Of a stretch of 64,000 bases of DNA, positions 1-11,620 are shown piece after piece; within the stretch, counting starts at the first letter, position 1, and each line of letters opens with the position of its first letter. The notes under the pieces are model-generated. The model was given only the letters and a program-made list of their open reading frames with translations. It did not search any database and was not told the origin of the DNA. A program made the translations under genes and the position numbers. The stretch covers positions 36,087,921 through 36,151,920 of the forward strand of contig CM017563.1 in assembly GCA_007844125.1 (NCBI GenBank). The letters are read 5' to 3'. The DNA comes from Sinonovacula constricta. Its lineage: Eukaryota; Mollusca; Bivalvia; Cardiida; Solecurtidae.

Positions 1-722
1 CCTATACCACATCCGATTTGCGAACTTGACTGTGATCACAATATCCGACACTATGACAATATCTAATACAGGCAACACTTTTGCTAAAATGTTAAATGTT
101 AGATCGTGAAGTTGCTGCATACATATATACTTTTGTTTACATAAAGTCTGCTTATAACATTACATCAATTGTTAGAAGTACAAATCGTGAAACTTTTTGC
201 TAAAATATATTGTTTCCAAATCTATAAATAAACACGATTTGGGATTTCGGCGAAGAATATATATCGATGGCTGACCTGCTTACCCGGATAATCACGTAAA
301 GTGACCTCAAACGTGTGTGATCACGTGGTTTTCTTATTAAAAACAGTGTCTCTGATAGCAAATACGTTTTTGTAATGACAAGACAGGTGTTATGCTTTAC
401 TTTCACATAAATGCAGGACACATATAAACAGTACTTCGCTTGATCTCAAAATAAGTTGATTGCATGAGATATATTGTTAGAATTGTCGGAAAATACCTTT
501 AAAAGTATTGTTGTCCTAATGAGGGCCAACCAAACCAGAAACACAACATAACATTAGCGAGGAGTAAATGAAAACCTTTATTTTTTTAACATTCTCAAAC
601 TGTTCAAGTATCTTCTATCTATCAGTGATGTAATAACTTAAAACTGCATTCAAACATTTATGCGAAAACTAAAATCTCTTTCTTTTTTTATATTGTAAGT
701 TTATACACCATTTAATACCTAC
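1..722. other. AT-rich non-coding, presumably intron of the left-edge DNPH1-like gene
   Basis: No exon with the expected DNPH1 exon 3 or exon 4 motifs (such as TQPSLGVGYE) is visible here on the minus strand. This stretch is therefore most simply intron 2 of the gene at 723-1181, with the remaining exons beyond the left edge. Short ORFs here lack any recognisable domain. Confidence 0.4.
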
Positions 723-1181
723 CATCTGCTGCAGTCACCCAAGCCATATCTTTATTATGAATTTGTTCATCTGAAAGATCTTGCTCATCTGAAGAAATAC
801 AGGCAGAGTTTGTTTGGAAGAATATATCAATGTAACATTACAGGGTAATAACATCTATTTAAAACATTCAACTTTTTTCAGACTCCGTACAGTGAGCAAC
901 AATGTCTGTAAAGTTTGACATTAATAAGTAGAATATTCTGTGATGATTATGTCACAATATCTGTCTCTGTGGTCTGTCGAGATGAGACAATTTCAAGGTC
1001 CTTATGAATGAATAAATAAATAAATAAAAATAAATAAAGCGTTACTTCTTTCTTCAGGGTTTTGGCCGAAAACCTCTGTCAGGACTTCTCCTTTGTTCTG
1101 CAACATTTTGATCAACTGCCCATACAGTGCTATATCGTCAGCACTTGCTCCTGTTAGCTTTCCAGCAAAATATATCTTCAT
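723..1181 (-). CDS. DNPH1-like 2'-deoxynucleoside 5'-phosphate N-hydrolase, 5' exons only (truncated by window edge)
   Basis: Two coding exons are visible on the minus strand. The first runs 1181 down to 1046 (45 codons plus 1 nt), starts MKIYFAGKLTG and includes EVLTEVFG. Its donor is A|GTAACG. It is preceded by a TTTCCAG acceptor a few bases before the ATG, so a 5' non-coding exon is likely upstream. The second runs 788 down to 723 (66 nt), encodes QIHNKDMAWVTAAD, and has a CTTCAG acceptor and a G|GTAGGT donor. Exon lengths and phases match the intact gene at 59001-61148 (133 and 66 nt there). The protein differs in places: FAGKLTG replaces FCGSIRAG in the nucleotide-binding loop. It is thus a diverged paralog rather than a recent duplicate. 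The family hydrolyses the N-glycosidic bond of deoxynucleoside monophosphates. Exons 3-4, carrying the catalytic Glu, should lie left of the window. Whether it is functional cannot be judged. Confidence 0.75.
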
Positions 1182-2279
1182 TTTATTCTGGAAAGATATT
1201 AATAACACACAATAATTTAGTAAATGTTAAATGTCAGTAACTCACCGAAAATGCTGGTATCACGTGTCCTAAAGGAGAGTTGATACTGACTCGTCGGTCA
1301 AAAGACATATTCTGATGGTGTTTTTTGACGATAAGGTACATGTAATTAAAATGCATTTGTAAAACTTTTTCAAATAATTGTGAAAATGTAAAGACAAGCT
1401 TTGAAGTTGTCTTTCAAACATGTGTTTTATACACTTAATTTTGTTTGTTTTGTCTACATATGTACTTTTTGCGAGATCTTTCAAGAAAACCGATAAGGAA
1501 TGGTTAAATTCTAATACCTTCGCGTTGGTGTCAAGTAGTTTTGTTACTGTTCAAAAGCCCGACATGAAATCCTTTTATTCTGTTTTTATGCAGTTTCATT
1601 ACATACTGTGAAATAAATTACTCGGAAGATGCATTTAGTAGAATTTCAACGATCCTATTGGAAATTTTATATTGTATGCACTAAAATTGTAGAACATTTA
1701 ACATGTAAAAGATAATTAAAAATAAAGTGTTCGTAACTTTGTCTCTTTTCGGTCTATTATTTTCCTTTAGATAAACTGCTAAATTTAAACTTTTTTATTT
1801 TGAAGTTTAGGTTTAACAATAACATGTTCTACCATATGTTCAGAATCACAATACAACTACATTAAAAGTTTACAGGAAAATCTGACAGTCGCTTTATCAT
1901 TTATTACACTGGCATGAAATGACATCCCTCCGTTTAGGAACAGCCCAAACTATAAGTTTATGTGAACAAAATGGCTGAAAGAATGTGGAAAATCTTATGT
2001 TCATTTATACTATAATATTGTTAGGCATATTTTTAAAAAGAGCATGCTGTGTGTGTTTACTTAAAACATAAATGAACAGATACGCTTAAGGAAAGTTGTG
2101 TGGCATAAATATATAACTGAAAATGTGCATATGTGCCTTGAAATAATGTTTCTAATTTATAAACTATCCTCATTGTAACGGATTTTTATTTCCATAATAA
2201 CACATTATACCAAGTCAGTTGTAATTAATTGTTTATCGTTTAGAAATGTATGCTTGACTGTAACATATTTAATCATTTT
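1182..2279. other. Intergenic or upstream intron, no feature seen
   Basis: AT-rich sequence upstream of the DNPH1-like exon. A noncoding first exon and promoter should lie here or further right, but neither could be placed. Short ORFs show no domain. Confidence 0.3.
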
Positions 2280-3160
2280 ACTCATTGTAAAACTCAGCAT
2301 CAAACACTCGACACAACACACGGCACGACATTCAGCTTTACAATCACATTCACTAAGTATGAATGTCTTGGTGACACAACGTTCGGCTCGATAATTAGCT
2401 CGACATTCAAATGCAAGAAGTGTTAATGTCTTATTTGCAAACCATTGGGCAGGACATTTAAAGTGACTAAGTCTAAATGTCAACCTGGCACAAAGATTCG
2501 GAACGACCTTTAGCACGACAATCACAATCACTAAGTTTGATTGCCGTTCTGGCACAAGATTAGGCACGGAATTATACTCGACATTCATATTCCGTAGGTC
2601 TGAATGTTTTGCATTTAGCACATCTTTCATCTTGATACATGTATTTAATGTTACTGAATTCAACGACATGCTGGCAAAACATTGCGCCCAAAACATCCAG
2701 CTTGACATTCAAAACCAGTTAGAAAGGCTTTCGCACTGGCACGATCTTTGACAATACATTTAGCTCAACATTCAAACGCATTCAAAATTGAAAGTGAATA
2801 TCTTGAATGTCGTGCTGACACAAGATTCGACAGGACATTCAGCACAGCAGTCAATTCACTAAGTCTGAATGCCGTGGTAGCATAACATTCGGCACGCACG
2901 ACATTCACCTCGACATTAAGTTACTTAGTTGCTTAGTATGAACGTCGTGGTTGCGCAACAATTGGCATGAAATTCTTAACGACATTCAAATTCACCAAGT
3001 TTCAGCAAGTGTGCATGTCATGCTGCTACAAAATTAGGCGCGTCATTTATCTCAACAATTAAAGTGATTAAGTTGAATTTCGTACTGGCACAACATTCGG
3101 AACGACATTCAGCTCGTCATTCAAAAAACACCACCAAATGACTAATACCTCGACAAATAA
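2280..3160. repeat. Degenerate minisatellite, unit about 65-70 bp
   Basis: Phrases recur in the same order along the whole stretch: (t)ggcacaacattcggcacgac, then attcagctcgacattcaa, then cactaagtctgaatg. They do so with many substitutions and small indels. This periodicity explains the 167-codon open frame on the minus strand at 2205-2708, so that ORF is not called as a gene. Unit length varies, which suggests an old array no longer being homogenised. Confidence 0.7.
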
Positions 3161-3419
3161 CTAACAAACTCGACAAAGTAACTAAGCAATTATGTGCTGG
3201 CAGTATGTAGTGCCGGATGTTATGCCATCGCGACATTCACATGTGAATTCGGCGCTAAAAGCCTTTTTAATCAATGCGCGTGGCAATACAAAATAGATGG
3301 TGATAACCATTATTGTTATAATATGCTGTACTTGTCAATGCAAATTGGCGTTAGTAAACATAATGCAATATATAGAAAACAGCAATTTAAGACAACATCA
3401 GACCTGTAAAAATTGCTGT

Positions 3420-3560
3420 TTTTTTTGTGTGTGCTATGTCTCGTCTCTGTGTTTTTGTCACGTTTCCATTTACCCTGTTTGCCTTTCTCTAGAGGTAGTT
3501 TAGATTTAATTGTCTGTGGAAATTTTGATAAGACCCTTTTCTTATTTACCAATACAGCCC
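3420..3560 (+). repeat. Dispersed repeat fragment, also at 9285-9440
   Basis: The block with tgtctcgtctctgtgttttt, taccctgtttgcctt, gaggtagttta and aattttgataagaccctttt recurs at 9285-9360 in the same orientation. Part of it recurs again in inverted orientation at 9370-9440. It is a diverged member of an unnamed interspersed family. No coding capacity is supported. Confidence 0.55.
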
Positions 3561-3785
3561 ACATTACATTTTTGAAATGTACAGAATGCTTTCCTGAACA
3601 CTATAAGTGTAATACACTTATTGGGCAGACAGTGTCATTACATAGTTATCATTTTAGTATATTTGTTAATTATTAATTTATGTTAAAGCCGTGTAAATTT
3701 GAAAGTATAAAATACAATTTTGAAAAATGTGGACTAAGTGCAAGCTCTTTACTCTGGTACTTCATACAGTCAAGTCTCTATTAAA

Positions 3786-3862
3786 ATGATTCTTCTTCTT
3801 CTTCTCCTTCCTCTTCTTCTTCTTCTTTTTCTTGTTATTATTTTTATTATTATTAACATTAT
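3786..3862. repeat. Microsatellite (CTT)n followed by (ATT)n
   Basis: An imperfect run of ctt triplets passes directly into a run of tta/att triplets. Confidence 0.85.
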
Positions 3863-5384
3863 TATAGAATCTCATAATAAAATACACGCCTGGAATTCTC
3901 AGGATTAAAGACAATCAGTAACTTATGTTATTTTTTTTTTTATTACATTCACAGTCCAAGTTTTTATTATTAAAGAAAACTTGATATAAAGTTAAAAGAA
4001 AAACAAACATAAAAAGAACAATTAATTTCATGTTAAACAAACCAATATTTAGTTATCTATTAGTAATTTAAAGTCATTCTAAGCCGGGAACTCAAGTGTC
4101 GGTAGTATTAAAAAAGTTCTCTAAAGTTCGTACAGAACAACAACAGGTTGCCGTATTTAGACAATCCGACCTACGAGGCTCATATTATGACTCATGCACA
4201 TGCAAATACAAGTGAGGCGTTTCGCCTATGTAATATTTAACAATAAAATACCATTTTAGCAGGAACGTCTATACAAAGTGTCGGTAAGTTCGTCGAAGAA
4301 ATAAGACACGTATAAAATTACAGGTATCATTGGTCCGTTTATCGGTGAAGAACCAACAAACCTTTCATAACATCGGAATGTTTATGTTTTAAAGGTAGTA
4401 TCTTGCAGTTTGAAGCTTTGATTTACAACTTGTACAAAGATTCCACCTTCTTATAAAAGGAGCTATGTAATTACTGCTCACCCTCTTCTGTTTAACTAGT
4501 TCAATTAATGGTTAGCACATCCTTTCGGATTTTAGTAGTAGTCGATCTGGGTGACCTTGAGGTACCTCTTGACCGAGTTTGGGTTGACCTTGTCCTTGTA
4601 AGGCGTAACTGAGACGGTAAACATTTAGTGTTTTTTTACGAAAAAAGTCACCATTTTGTATAATTCATTTCATTTGCTTCTGATATTCCTTCAACTGTTT
4701 AGTACCTGATCAGACTATGCCTCTTAAAGTTCTCCTATATGTTTCAATTCGGTCCACACTGTTTGGCTAGGGCCAGAAGGATTGGCAGCGTGGCGATCTA
4801 ATTTTTATGAAATGTAATCGCGGTTTAAATTACAAACGCCATCGGAGTTGAGCGAACAATAGAAGGGTATCTGGGATTGACCTATTATGATAATTGCATT
4901 CTCGCCAAAGCACGCTGACGACGTCAAAATATCTAACATTTGACCAGCCAATCGCGTTTATTGATCTACTTGGACCCACCTTGATCAAATATTACACTCT
5001 GTACAGCCCTGTACATGATATTGAAGTTATCTGCTTACGTCCGAAACAACGACTGAACAGCTGATCACTAAATTAATATCTGTTCTTTCTTTGCAAGCAT
5101 TTCCTCTTTAAAGGAACATTTTGAAAAAAATATAAAGACTGAAGGACTGTGGCATTGAAACGTGTAACTCTCATCTGTTAGTTATTACCGTTCTCTGTAT
5201 TCAATGTATTGTGTGCGTGCAGAAGACTTCATGAATACACAAAGTAGTTCATGTGGTACCTTGTACAGTACCATACACTGCACACAAGTCGCTTTAAATA
5301 TATGCATGTCTGTATAACAGTATAAACACTTATCTGCTATTGTAAGTGTCTTAAATCTAGGGTTATAGTGTTAAAGGTATATGT
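3863..5384. other. Non-coding stretch, nothing recognised
   Basis: AT-rich sequence without a supported exon, RNA gene or terminal repeat on either strand. Confidence 0.3.
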
Positions 5385-5640
5385 TGATAGAGTTAGATCG
5401 AGAGTAGCCAGCTATCGCTGGGAATTGTCTGATTAGAATCTGCTTTCTTTGAGGCTGATGTATAGCAGTAATCTAGCACCCTTTAATTAATTTTATTATA
5501 TGCAATAGTTGTCTAATCTTGAGCGGATAAGGTTTGATCAAGAGTAGTCAGCTCTTATCGAGAACTGTCTGATCAGGATCCACTTTTTTGCCTCTGAGTC
5601 TGCAGCAATATATCATCTAGGCACATGTAAATTAATGAAA
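5385..5640 (+). repeat. Diverged tandem duplication, spacing about 140 bp
   Basis: The block gatcgagagtagccagctat, cgctgggaattgtctgatta, then agaatctgctttctttgag (5395-5450) recurs as gatcaagagtagtcagctct, cgagaactgtctgatcagga (5535-5590). Each is followed by a similar cagcaata/tctag(c/g)cac tail. Confidence 0.6.
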
Positions 5641-6009
5641 TAAGATGGCATAGAAGAAACACTTTATTAATATTATTGTTATTTTCTTCAACTAAAGTCC
5701 GTCCTAAGTTGTGTCCAACATCTATAATGGTAATGTGACTTGATTAAATTGAATATGGTGTATAAAAATATAACATTATAACTTATAAAAATCCTCAGGT
5801 AATCTCACGCATAGTAGCCATAACTGAGTCAGTCCAGAATTTGTTTATACTTCAACCTCTATTGCTCTTATTTATCTTAAGTCAGCATCTTTGCACAGTA
5901 GCATACTTTCCTATATTGTCTAATGACAGATTAACTTGTTATCTACTCAATGAATGACCAGGGTGTTAGAGTCTAAGTAAAAGGAAGGATGTATTTAAAT
6001 ATTTGAAAA

Positions 6010-7381
6010 GTAAAAATGGACACATTTACTTGTTTACCAGATACCGACTTTACAAATAAAGACACCAAGCAGATTTTTAAAGAGTTTGGTTTTAAAGCTT
6101 ATTTTAGTAATGATAGTAGCTGCTAAAGATAAGTTGCAACCTTTATTGATAAACACATGGACTTTCAACTTACATCTCAATATTGTGATGAAGAAGGCAA
6201 TATGTTAATACTTAATTGTCAGATATATAAGAAAGAATTGTCATTGGTTAATATTAATGAATATAACCAAGATAAACCTGATTTCTATTAAGTATGTTAA
6301 GGGAATAATGGAGAAATTAGATATTAAATGCATAATTGCTGGTGACTTTTAACTTAGTTCTTAAGCCGGATATAGATTCCTTTGAGTACTTTCATGTAAA
6401 TAACCCAAAGGTAAGAGAAACATTGATTAAAACTATTGTGGAACTAGATCTTGTATACTGCTGGAGATATATGTTTATGGAAAACTTTACATGGTTCAAA
6501 AAGAATTCTAATAAAAAAACTAACACTTTAATGATAGAGGTTAAAAATTGTCAGATACTGCCAGGCTATAGAATAAATCACTCATTGATCAAATTACACT
6601 TAGAATTTGGAAACTTCAAAAAAGGACGTTCTTACTGGAAAAAATAATTCTCTGATGACATTGAATATGTCAAACAAATAAAACAACAAATAAAAGAGAT
6701 TAAACCAAAATATTGCCAAGAAAACATACTTCATGGCATAAATATCAGTGAAATTACAAATGAAATAATATATACTATAGATGTTCAGCTGTTTTTTTTA
6801 AATATTGCTATTTGAAATAAGAGGCGAAACAATAGTATAAAGCTCAATATTAAAGGAAGAAATAAAAAAGAAAGGCAATTAATTGTAGATATTTGCTTTC
6901 TAGAAAAAAATCTCTTCACTAATTATGTACTCTTAAAAGAAAAATGCACGGAATTAGAACAATTACGAGAAAAAAGTGGAAGGAGTGAAAATTAGATCAA
7001 AATGGACTGAAAATTGTAAAAAAGTAGTAAATTATTTTACAATTCGGAAAATGGTAATTTTGTTTCAAAAACAACGTCTTAACTAGTTAAAGGTGATGGG
7101 GAAGCAATTGATAATCAAGGAGAAATAATTGAAGAAGTTAAATCCTTTTACAAAACATTATCTTGCTCTAACCTTGAAGAAATAATAGATAAGACAGCAT
7201 TCATAGTTTTATCAGAGCAAGACCAATTCATTTTAGAAGGAGTTCTAACGGAAACGGAAAGCCTGGATAGTTAAAAAAGTATGAAACGTCCTGCCTTATC
7301 TGGATTCACTGTTGAATTTTATAAAATGGTCTGGTCGGATATTGGTCCATTTCTTGTTAGATCCCTAAACTATGGCTTACA
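6010..7381 (+). mobile_element. Tx1/L1-like LINE ORF2, piece 1 (endonuclease and start of RT), decayed
   Basis: Broken frames on the plus strand read as the endonuclease and linker of an L1/Tx1-type non-LTR retrotransposon. Visible pieces include FIDKHMDFQLTSQYCDEEGN and NQDKPDF near 6140-6290, an L-K-P-D-I-D-S block with NNPK (6355-6410), WRYMFMENFTWFKKNSN (6460-6520), then RINHSLIKLHLEFGNFKKGR near 6570-6630. Many stops and frameshifts are present, so it is inactive. The segment ends inside the RT region near 7380 (SGFTVEFYKMVWSDIGPFLV), where a roughly 190-bp repeat has inserted. The body resumes at 7577. Confidence 0.7.
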
Positions 7382-7571
7382 TTAAGCACCCCAGTCGGCC
7401 CATATTGCCGACTGACCGTTCCAAGTCGGTGACTGTCGGGTTTGCTCTTTTCGTTTAATGACTCATCACAAATTTGTTCTTGCTTTCCACTTGGCTTGCA
7501 TGTGACCTTTGTCCTATGCCTTTTCGGAGTTTGGTATATGTTGAAATGCTCACTTTGTCATATATTCTTAT
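7382..7571 (-). repeat. Inserted dispersed element (same family as the 650-bp array), flanked by TTACA
   Basis: This block is the reverse complement of about 12023-12217 in the 650-bp array. It shares aagcaccccagtcgg, attgccgactgaccgttcca and the ccttttcggagtttggtata stretch. It interrupts an otherwise continuous LINE reading frame. TTACA stands on both sides (7377-7381 and 7572-7576), as expected for a 5-bp target duplication. Confidence 0.65.
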
Positions 7572-7576
7572 TACAG

Positions 7577-9100
7577 AAAGGCGTACTTTCAATCTCCCCA
7601 AAATAAGGGGCAATAACATGCATCCCTAAAGGCAATAAAGATAAAATGTTGTTAAAAAATTGGAGACCTATATCTCTTTTAAACGTTTTTTTATAAGATT
7701 GCATCCAGTGCTATAGCTAACAGATTAAACGTTTTGCCCCGTATTATAAATGAAGATTACACTGGTTTTAAATCTGATAGGTATATTGGGGAAAATATTA
7801 GATTGATTTATGATATAACGTTTTATGCAAAAAAGTTTAAAACTCCCGGGACTTTTATTTCTGGTCGACTTTGAAAAGGTGATTGATTCATTATCTTGAT
7901 CATTTATCAACAAAACACTGATCTTCATTTACTTCGGTTAAGAAACACCTTTTATAAAAATAGTAAATCTTGCTATCTTATCAATTGGCATTGTTCTGAG
8001 TGGTTCTATCTGAAAGGAGGGTTCCGTGAAGGTTACCTTATATCACCATATATTTTTATCCTCTGTGCAGAGGTGTTTGCCATTATGATTCGACAAACTA
8101 ATGATATATCAGGAATAAAAATAAATAACTATGACTATAAAATTTCACAGTATCCCTCATTCTTGATTGTACAGAAGTATCTCTAAAGTCTGCATTGAAC
8201 GTGTTTAAATTATATGCAACCGTCTCCGACCTTCATATTAATAAAGAAAAGACTAAGGCGGTGTGGATTTGTAGTAATAAATATAGTGAAGCCAAACCAT
8301 TACCTTTTTTAAATCTATCATGAGACAAAGAGTTAACATTACTTGGTGTAACTTTTACAACAGATCCCAGCAAGATAAAATCACTGAACTATAATAAGAA
8401 ATTAGAGGAGATTAAGCAGTTTCTTATTACATGGTCTGAGAGAATACTTGCCATAATACGTAAGATAACACTTATTAAAACCATAGCGCTCTAAAATCAA
8501 TCACTTTATTCTACCCTTACCAAACACTCCAAATGAAATAAATAAACTTAATCAACCATTATTTTTTTACTTTCTATGGCATGAAAACCCAGATAAAATT
8601 AAAAGAGAATTGATTTATAAAGATAATTCTGAGGGAGGTTTGAGAATGGTCAATGTGAAACCTTTAATAAAGCGCTTAAATCCTCTTGGATTAGAAAAAT
8701 CATATTGAATGATAGGAAATGTATAATCCTTATCACCGACGAATACGAATTCTAAAGAAGCAAAATGTAAACACCTCCTTAATAATAAAACTATCAAGGT
8801 AGGATGAGGGTTCATATATAGACAGAAATTTTAAACCACATGTATACATTACAAATGATCTTCTGAATGAAGACGGCTCATTCTGAAATATCGAAGACTT
8901 TAATAAAAAAATATGGTGGTACCACACGCTACTTTTACTATGCAAGCATAATATTTGCGGTAAAAATTTACTTAAGAAACATTAAAATTCAAGACCTTGG
9001 AGAAAGATTAGTGGAGCCATTCTTTCCATTTTCAGTTTCAATATTAATCAATCAGTAAATAAGAAAAAGTCCTATCAAAATTTCCACATTTAAAAATGTA
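7577..9100 (+). mobile_element. Tx1/L1-like LINE, piece 2 (RT core), decayed
   Basis: The LINE continues after the inserted repeat. NWRPIS is readable near 7658-7676, then GFKSDRYIGENIRLIYDITF (7770-7825). The RT block FREGYLISPYIFILCAEVFA is read at about 8026-8085 in a 96-codon open frame starting at 7896. NKLNQPLFFYFLWHENPDKI and EGGLRMVNVKP follow at about 8548-8665. These are RT and post-RT blocks in the order usual for the L1/Tx1 group. Several stops show it is dead. The C-terminal part is missing here and reappears at 11050. Confidence 0.7.
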
Positions 9101-9109
9101 AAATTTCCA

Positions 9110-10390
9110 TATTTAATTCTACCTTTTTTTATTTAGCTATTCATAATCACAACAGTGTTACTTGTGCAGTGTGGCGGTCTTAAAAAATCTCCCCGTGCAT
9201 GTGATCTATGTTGTCATCTAATTCAACCTATCAGGATTGTTACGTATATTTTTTGACATACCTTGGACTTAGGTTTATTTTACCTTGTTTGCCTTTGTCT
9301 ACAGGTAGATAAAATTTAAATATCGGAGAAAATTTTGATAGGACCTTTTCTTATTTACCTTAACTACCTCCAGATAAAGACAAACAGGGTAAATGTAAAT
9401 GTGAAAAAACACAGAGACGAGACATAACACACAAAAAGAAAAACCGGCAGACACCGCATTGGAACGGTCAGTCGGCAAAAGGAACGATTGGGGTGCTTAA
9501 ACCTGGTTTGTGGAGCGCCCCAACCGTGCACTTCCTGAAGATTATTCTATTAAACAAACAGCTTAAATAAAAATATCCCGTCAAAGTGAGACAACAAACA
9601 GTAAGCCCCTGTATCAGGAGTTAAAACGGATACAATGAACGTATATACAGACAAAATAGCTAGTAATAAAATAAACTATCAACATATATACAATGTGTAG
9701 ATTAAAGCATCGGCAACCTAAAATTCCAAATGAGAGAGTAGTTGCACATAAAACATTCCAAGCGCTGACGTATAATAAGAACAATTTAATGACGTCATAC
9801 AAGACAATGACGTCATTGCAAAAAGTGTCAAAAGTAAAATGCAAAAATTAAGAAAGAAATCACCGAATTTTAGAAAGCAACCCAAACCAAAAAAAATAAA
9901 TGTAGTATTGTTAAGTTTTTTTTAAATAACATAAAAAAACGAGGATTTATCCGCAGTTGACGGATTTTATAATAAAGATACAAAAAATCCCGTTGTTATA
10001 CCTACTTTGCAATCTCACGTAAAGTGCATGGAGACTGCTCAAGTTGTCTCACCTATATAGAGCACGACTGTAGAGATGAAGAGACAAGAAATCCATCAGT
10101 GACTGTCCAATTATAGCTTTGAGTCACTGTTTTCATATAGTCTTAACGACATGTCAGGTCATCGTTTTTAACTAAGTTCTTGACTGTAAAAGGGTCCATT
10201 GCAAGCAATTCAGTACAACGAAGGATTCCCGTGTTGTAACTGTCAGCAATATATTTTCTGATAAGTTTTGTAAAGTGGTCAGAAAAGTTATGCAGGCACC
10301 TTGATTTTCTTTAATTTGTATTAAACATTTCCATAAAATGCTGGATGGCTTATGCCTTGCTACATAAGTGTTTTCATACTGCTATTATAC
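9110..10390. repeat. Composite insertion made of dispersed repeat pieces
   Basis: 9150-9260 is the reverse complement of the 12550-12670 part of the 650-bp unit (gtgcagtgtggcggtc and ctccccgtgcatgtgat are diagnostic). 9285-9440 resembles 3420-3560 and contains an internal inverted repeat (tgcctttgtctacaggtag against ctacctccagataaagaca). 9450-9535 matches the plus-strand piece ttggaacggtcagtcggcaa followed by ggggtgcttaaacc. The rest (9540-10390) is AT-rich with nothing recognised. The whole block, with the RT fragment that follows, splits the Tx1-like LINE. Confidence 0.55.
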
Positions 10391-10970
10391 TTAAAAATTT
10401 AAAAAAATATTGCGATGAAAGAATTTTGAAAGCGCCTTTCTTGATTTGTGAAATCGAAAGTCTTGATGTAACAGTTTAGAAGAAAAAAATCGGTTTCTAC
10501 CACTAAAATCGTCTTCTTTAGTACAAATACTAAAGTTGAAATCATCTGTCTTGTTATAGATTTTAGTAGAGACGTTGACATTGGAAATAGCGATCTCGAT
10601 GTCTAGAAATGCTGCATTCAAATGTCAGTAATTTGCTTTATTAAGGGTAAGCTCTGGATGGTAAATCAGATTAATCATTTTAGAAAAGAAATGATTCTAT
10701 AGTTAGAATATCGTCAAGAAAGCATGACGTTAAAAGCCTCTATAATGCGGCTTTGGTTCGAAGGGGATAAAGTTAACACGAAATCACGTTTAAGCAGTAT
10801 AAAAACAAATCTGCAATCAACGGCGCACAGTTGCTTCCTAAGAGTACCAATTACTTGTCTAAATAAAGTGTCACCGCATTTTATGTAAAAATTGTCTAAA
10901 AGGAAACATAGAGCTTCACAAACTTCCCTGCAAGTTCACATAGTAAACTTTTTTAAGAAGGTGTTGTTAA
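10391..10970 (-). mobile_element. Reverse transcriptase fragment of a second retroelement type, decayed
   Basis: On the minus strand, NCAPLIADLFLYC is followed about 100 bases later by a Y-L-D-D-like remnant. Next comes AAFLDIEIAISNVNVSTKIY with DDFNFSI (10500-10620). This order belongs to an RT family whose members read IPMGTNCAPL, then Y(I/L)DD, then Y-D-K-R-D-D-F-N-F. It may be Penelope-like, but the clade could not be assigned. At least four frameshifts or stops interrupt it. It sits in the insertion that separates pieces 2 and 3 of the Tx1-like LINE. Confidence 0.55.
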
Positions 10971-11049
10971 AAATGCATTAATTTCATGACATGCAATGTA
11001 TAGACGTTGCTCTCGGGCAAATGTTTTCTCAGTAAGAGCAATCAGTTTG

Positions 11050-11620
11050 TTCTTAATAAATCATAAGGTAAAAAGAAAAAACAGGATGCAGAATTATTTA
11101 TGATAATATGGTGAAAAATAAGATACAACCATCATCTGTAGATAAATGGGTGAATGAGTTTGGTGGTGGCAATAATGCTATTTTTAAGTGGTTTACTATT
11201 TAAATGCCATAAAAGCACCTTTCTACAATGGTTTCATAATAGAATAATTCCCCGAATTTTAGGAACCAATATTCTTCTAAAAATAATGTCAGAGACAATA
11301 TAATAAATGTTCTTTGCACTGATTATTAAACATCGTCAATCTTAAAATATCCACTTGTCAAAGAAAAGCATTATTTTGGAAACAATTATAATCATACTTT
11401 TGTTAAATACGTTTTTTGTTAATATTACAAATTTAAAGCAAAAGAAACTAATGAAAACCCAATGTTGAAATATTTAAAAAGTATACAATTTATCAATACA
11501 GAACTGATCAGTACAAGCAAATGAAAATACAGCACCCAAAAAACAAACAACAAATAATGAATACTGGAAACCATTAACAAGTTTAATAAGTTATATTATG
11601 ACATACATGACATAAAGTTA
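11050..11620 (+). mobile_element. Tx1/L1-like LINE, piece 3 (C-terminal part), decayed
   Basis: The plus strand reads FYDNMVKNKIQPSSVDKWVN then IFKWFTI and, in another frame, LGTNI. Further on come VKEKHYFGNNYNHTFVKY and NENPMLKYLKSIQFINTE. This is the conserved tail seen after the RT in Tx1/L1-type elements, and it completes the element begun at 6010. Between pieces 2 and 3 about 1.95 kb of foreign sequence is inserted. Confidence 0.6.

Noticed and set aside
2205..2708. 167-codon ORF on the minus strand as a cysteine-rich protein gene
   Set aside because: It coincides with a degenerate minisatellite whose periodicity explains the open frame. No ATG context, splice sites or domain.
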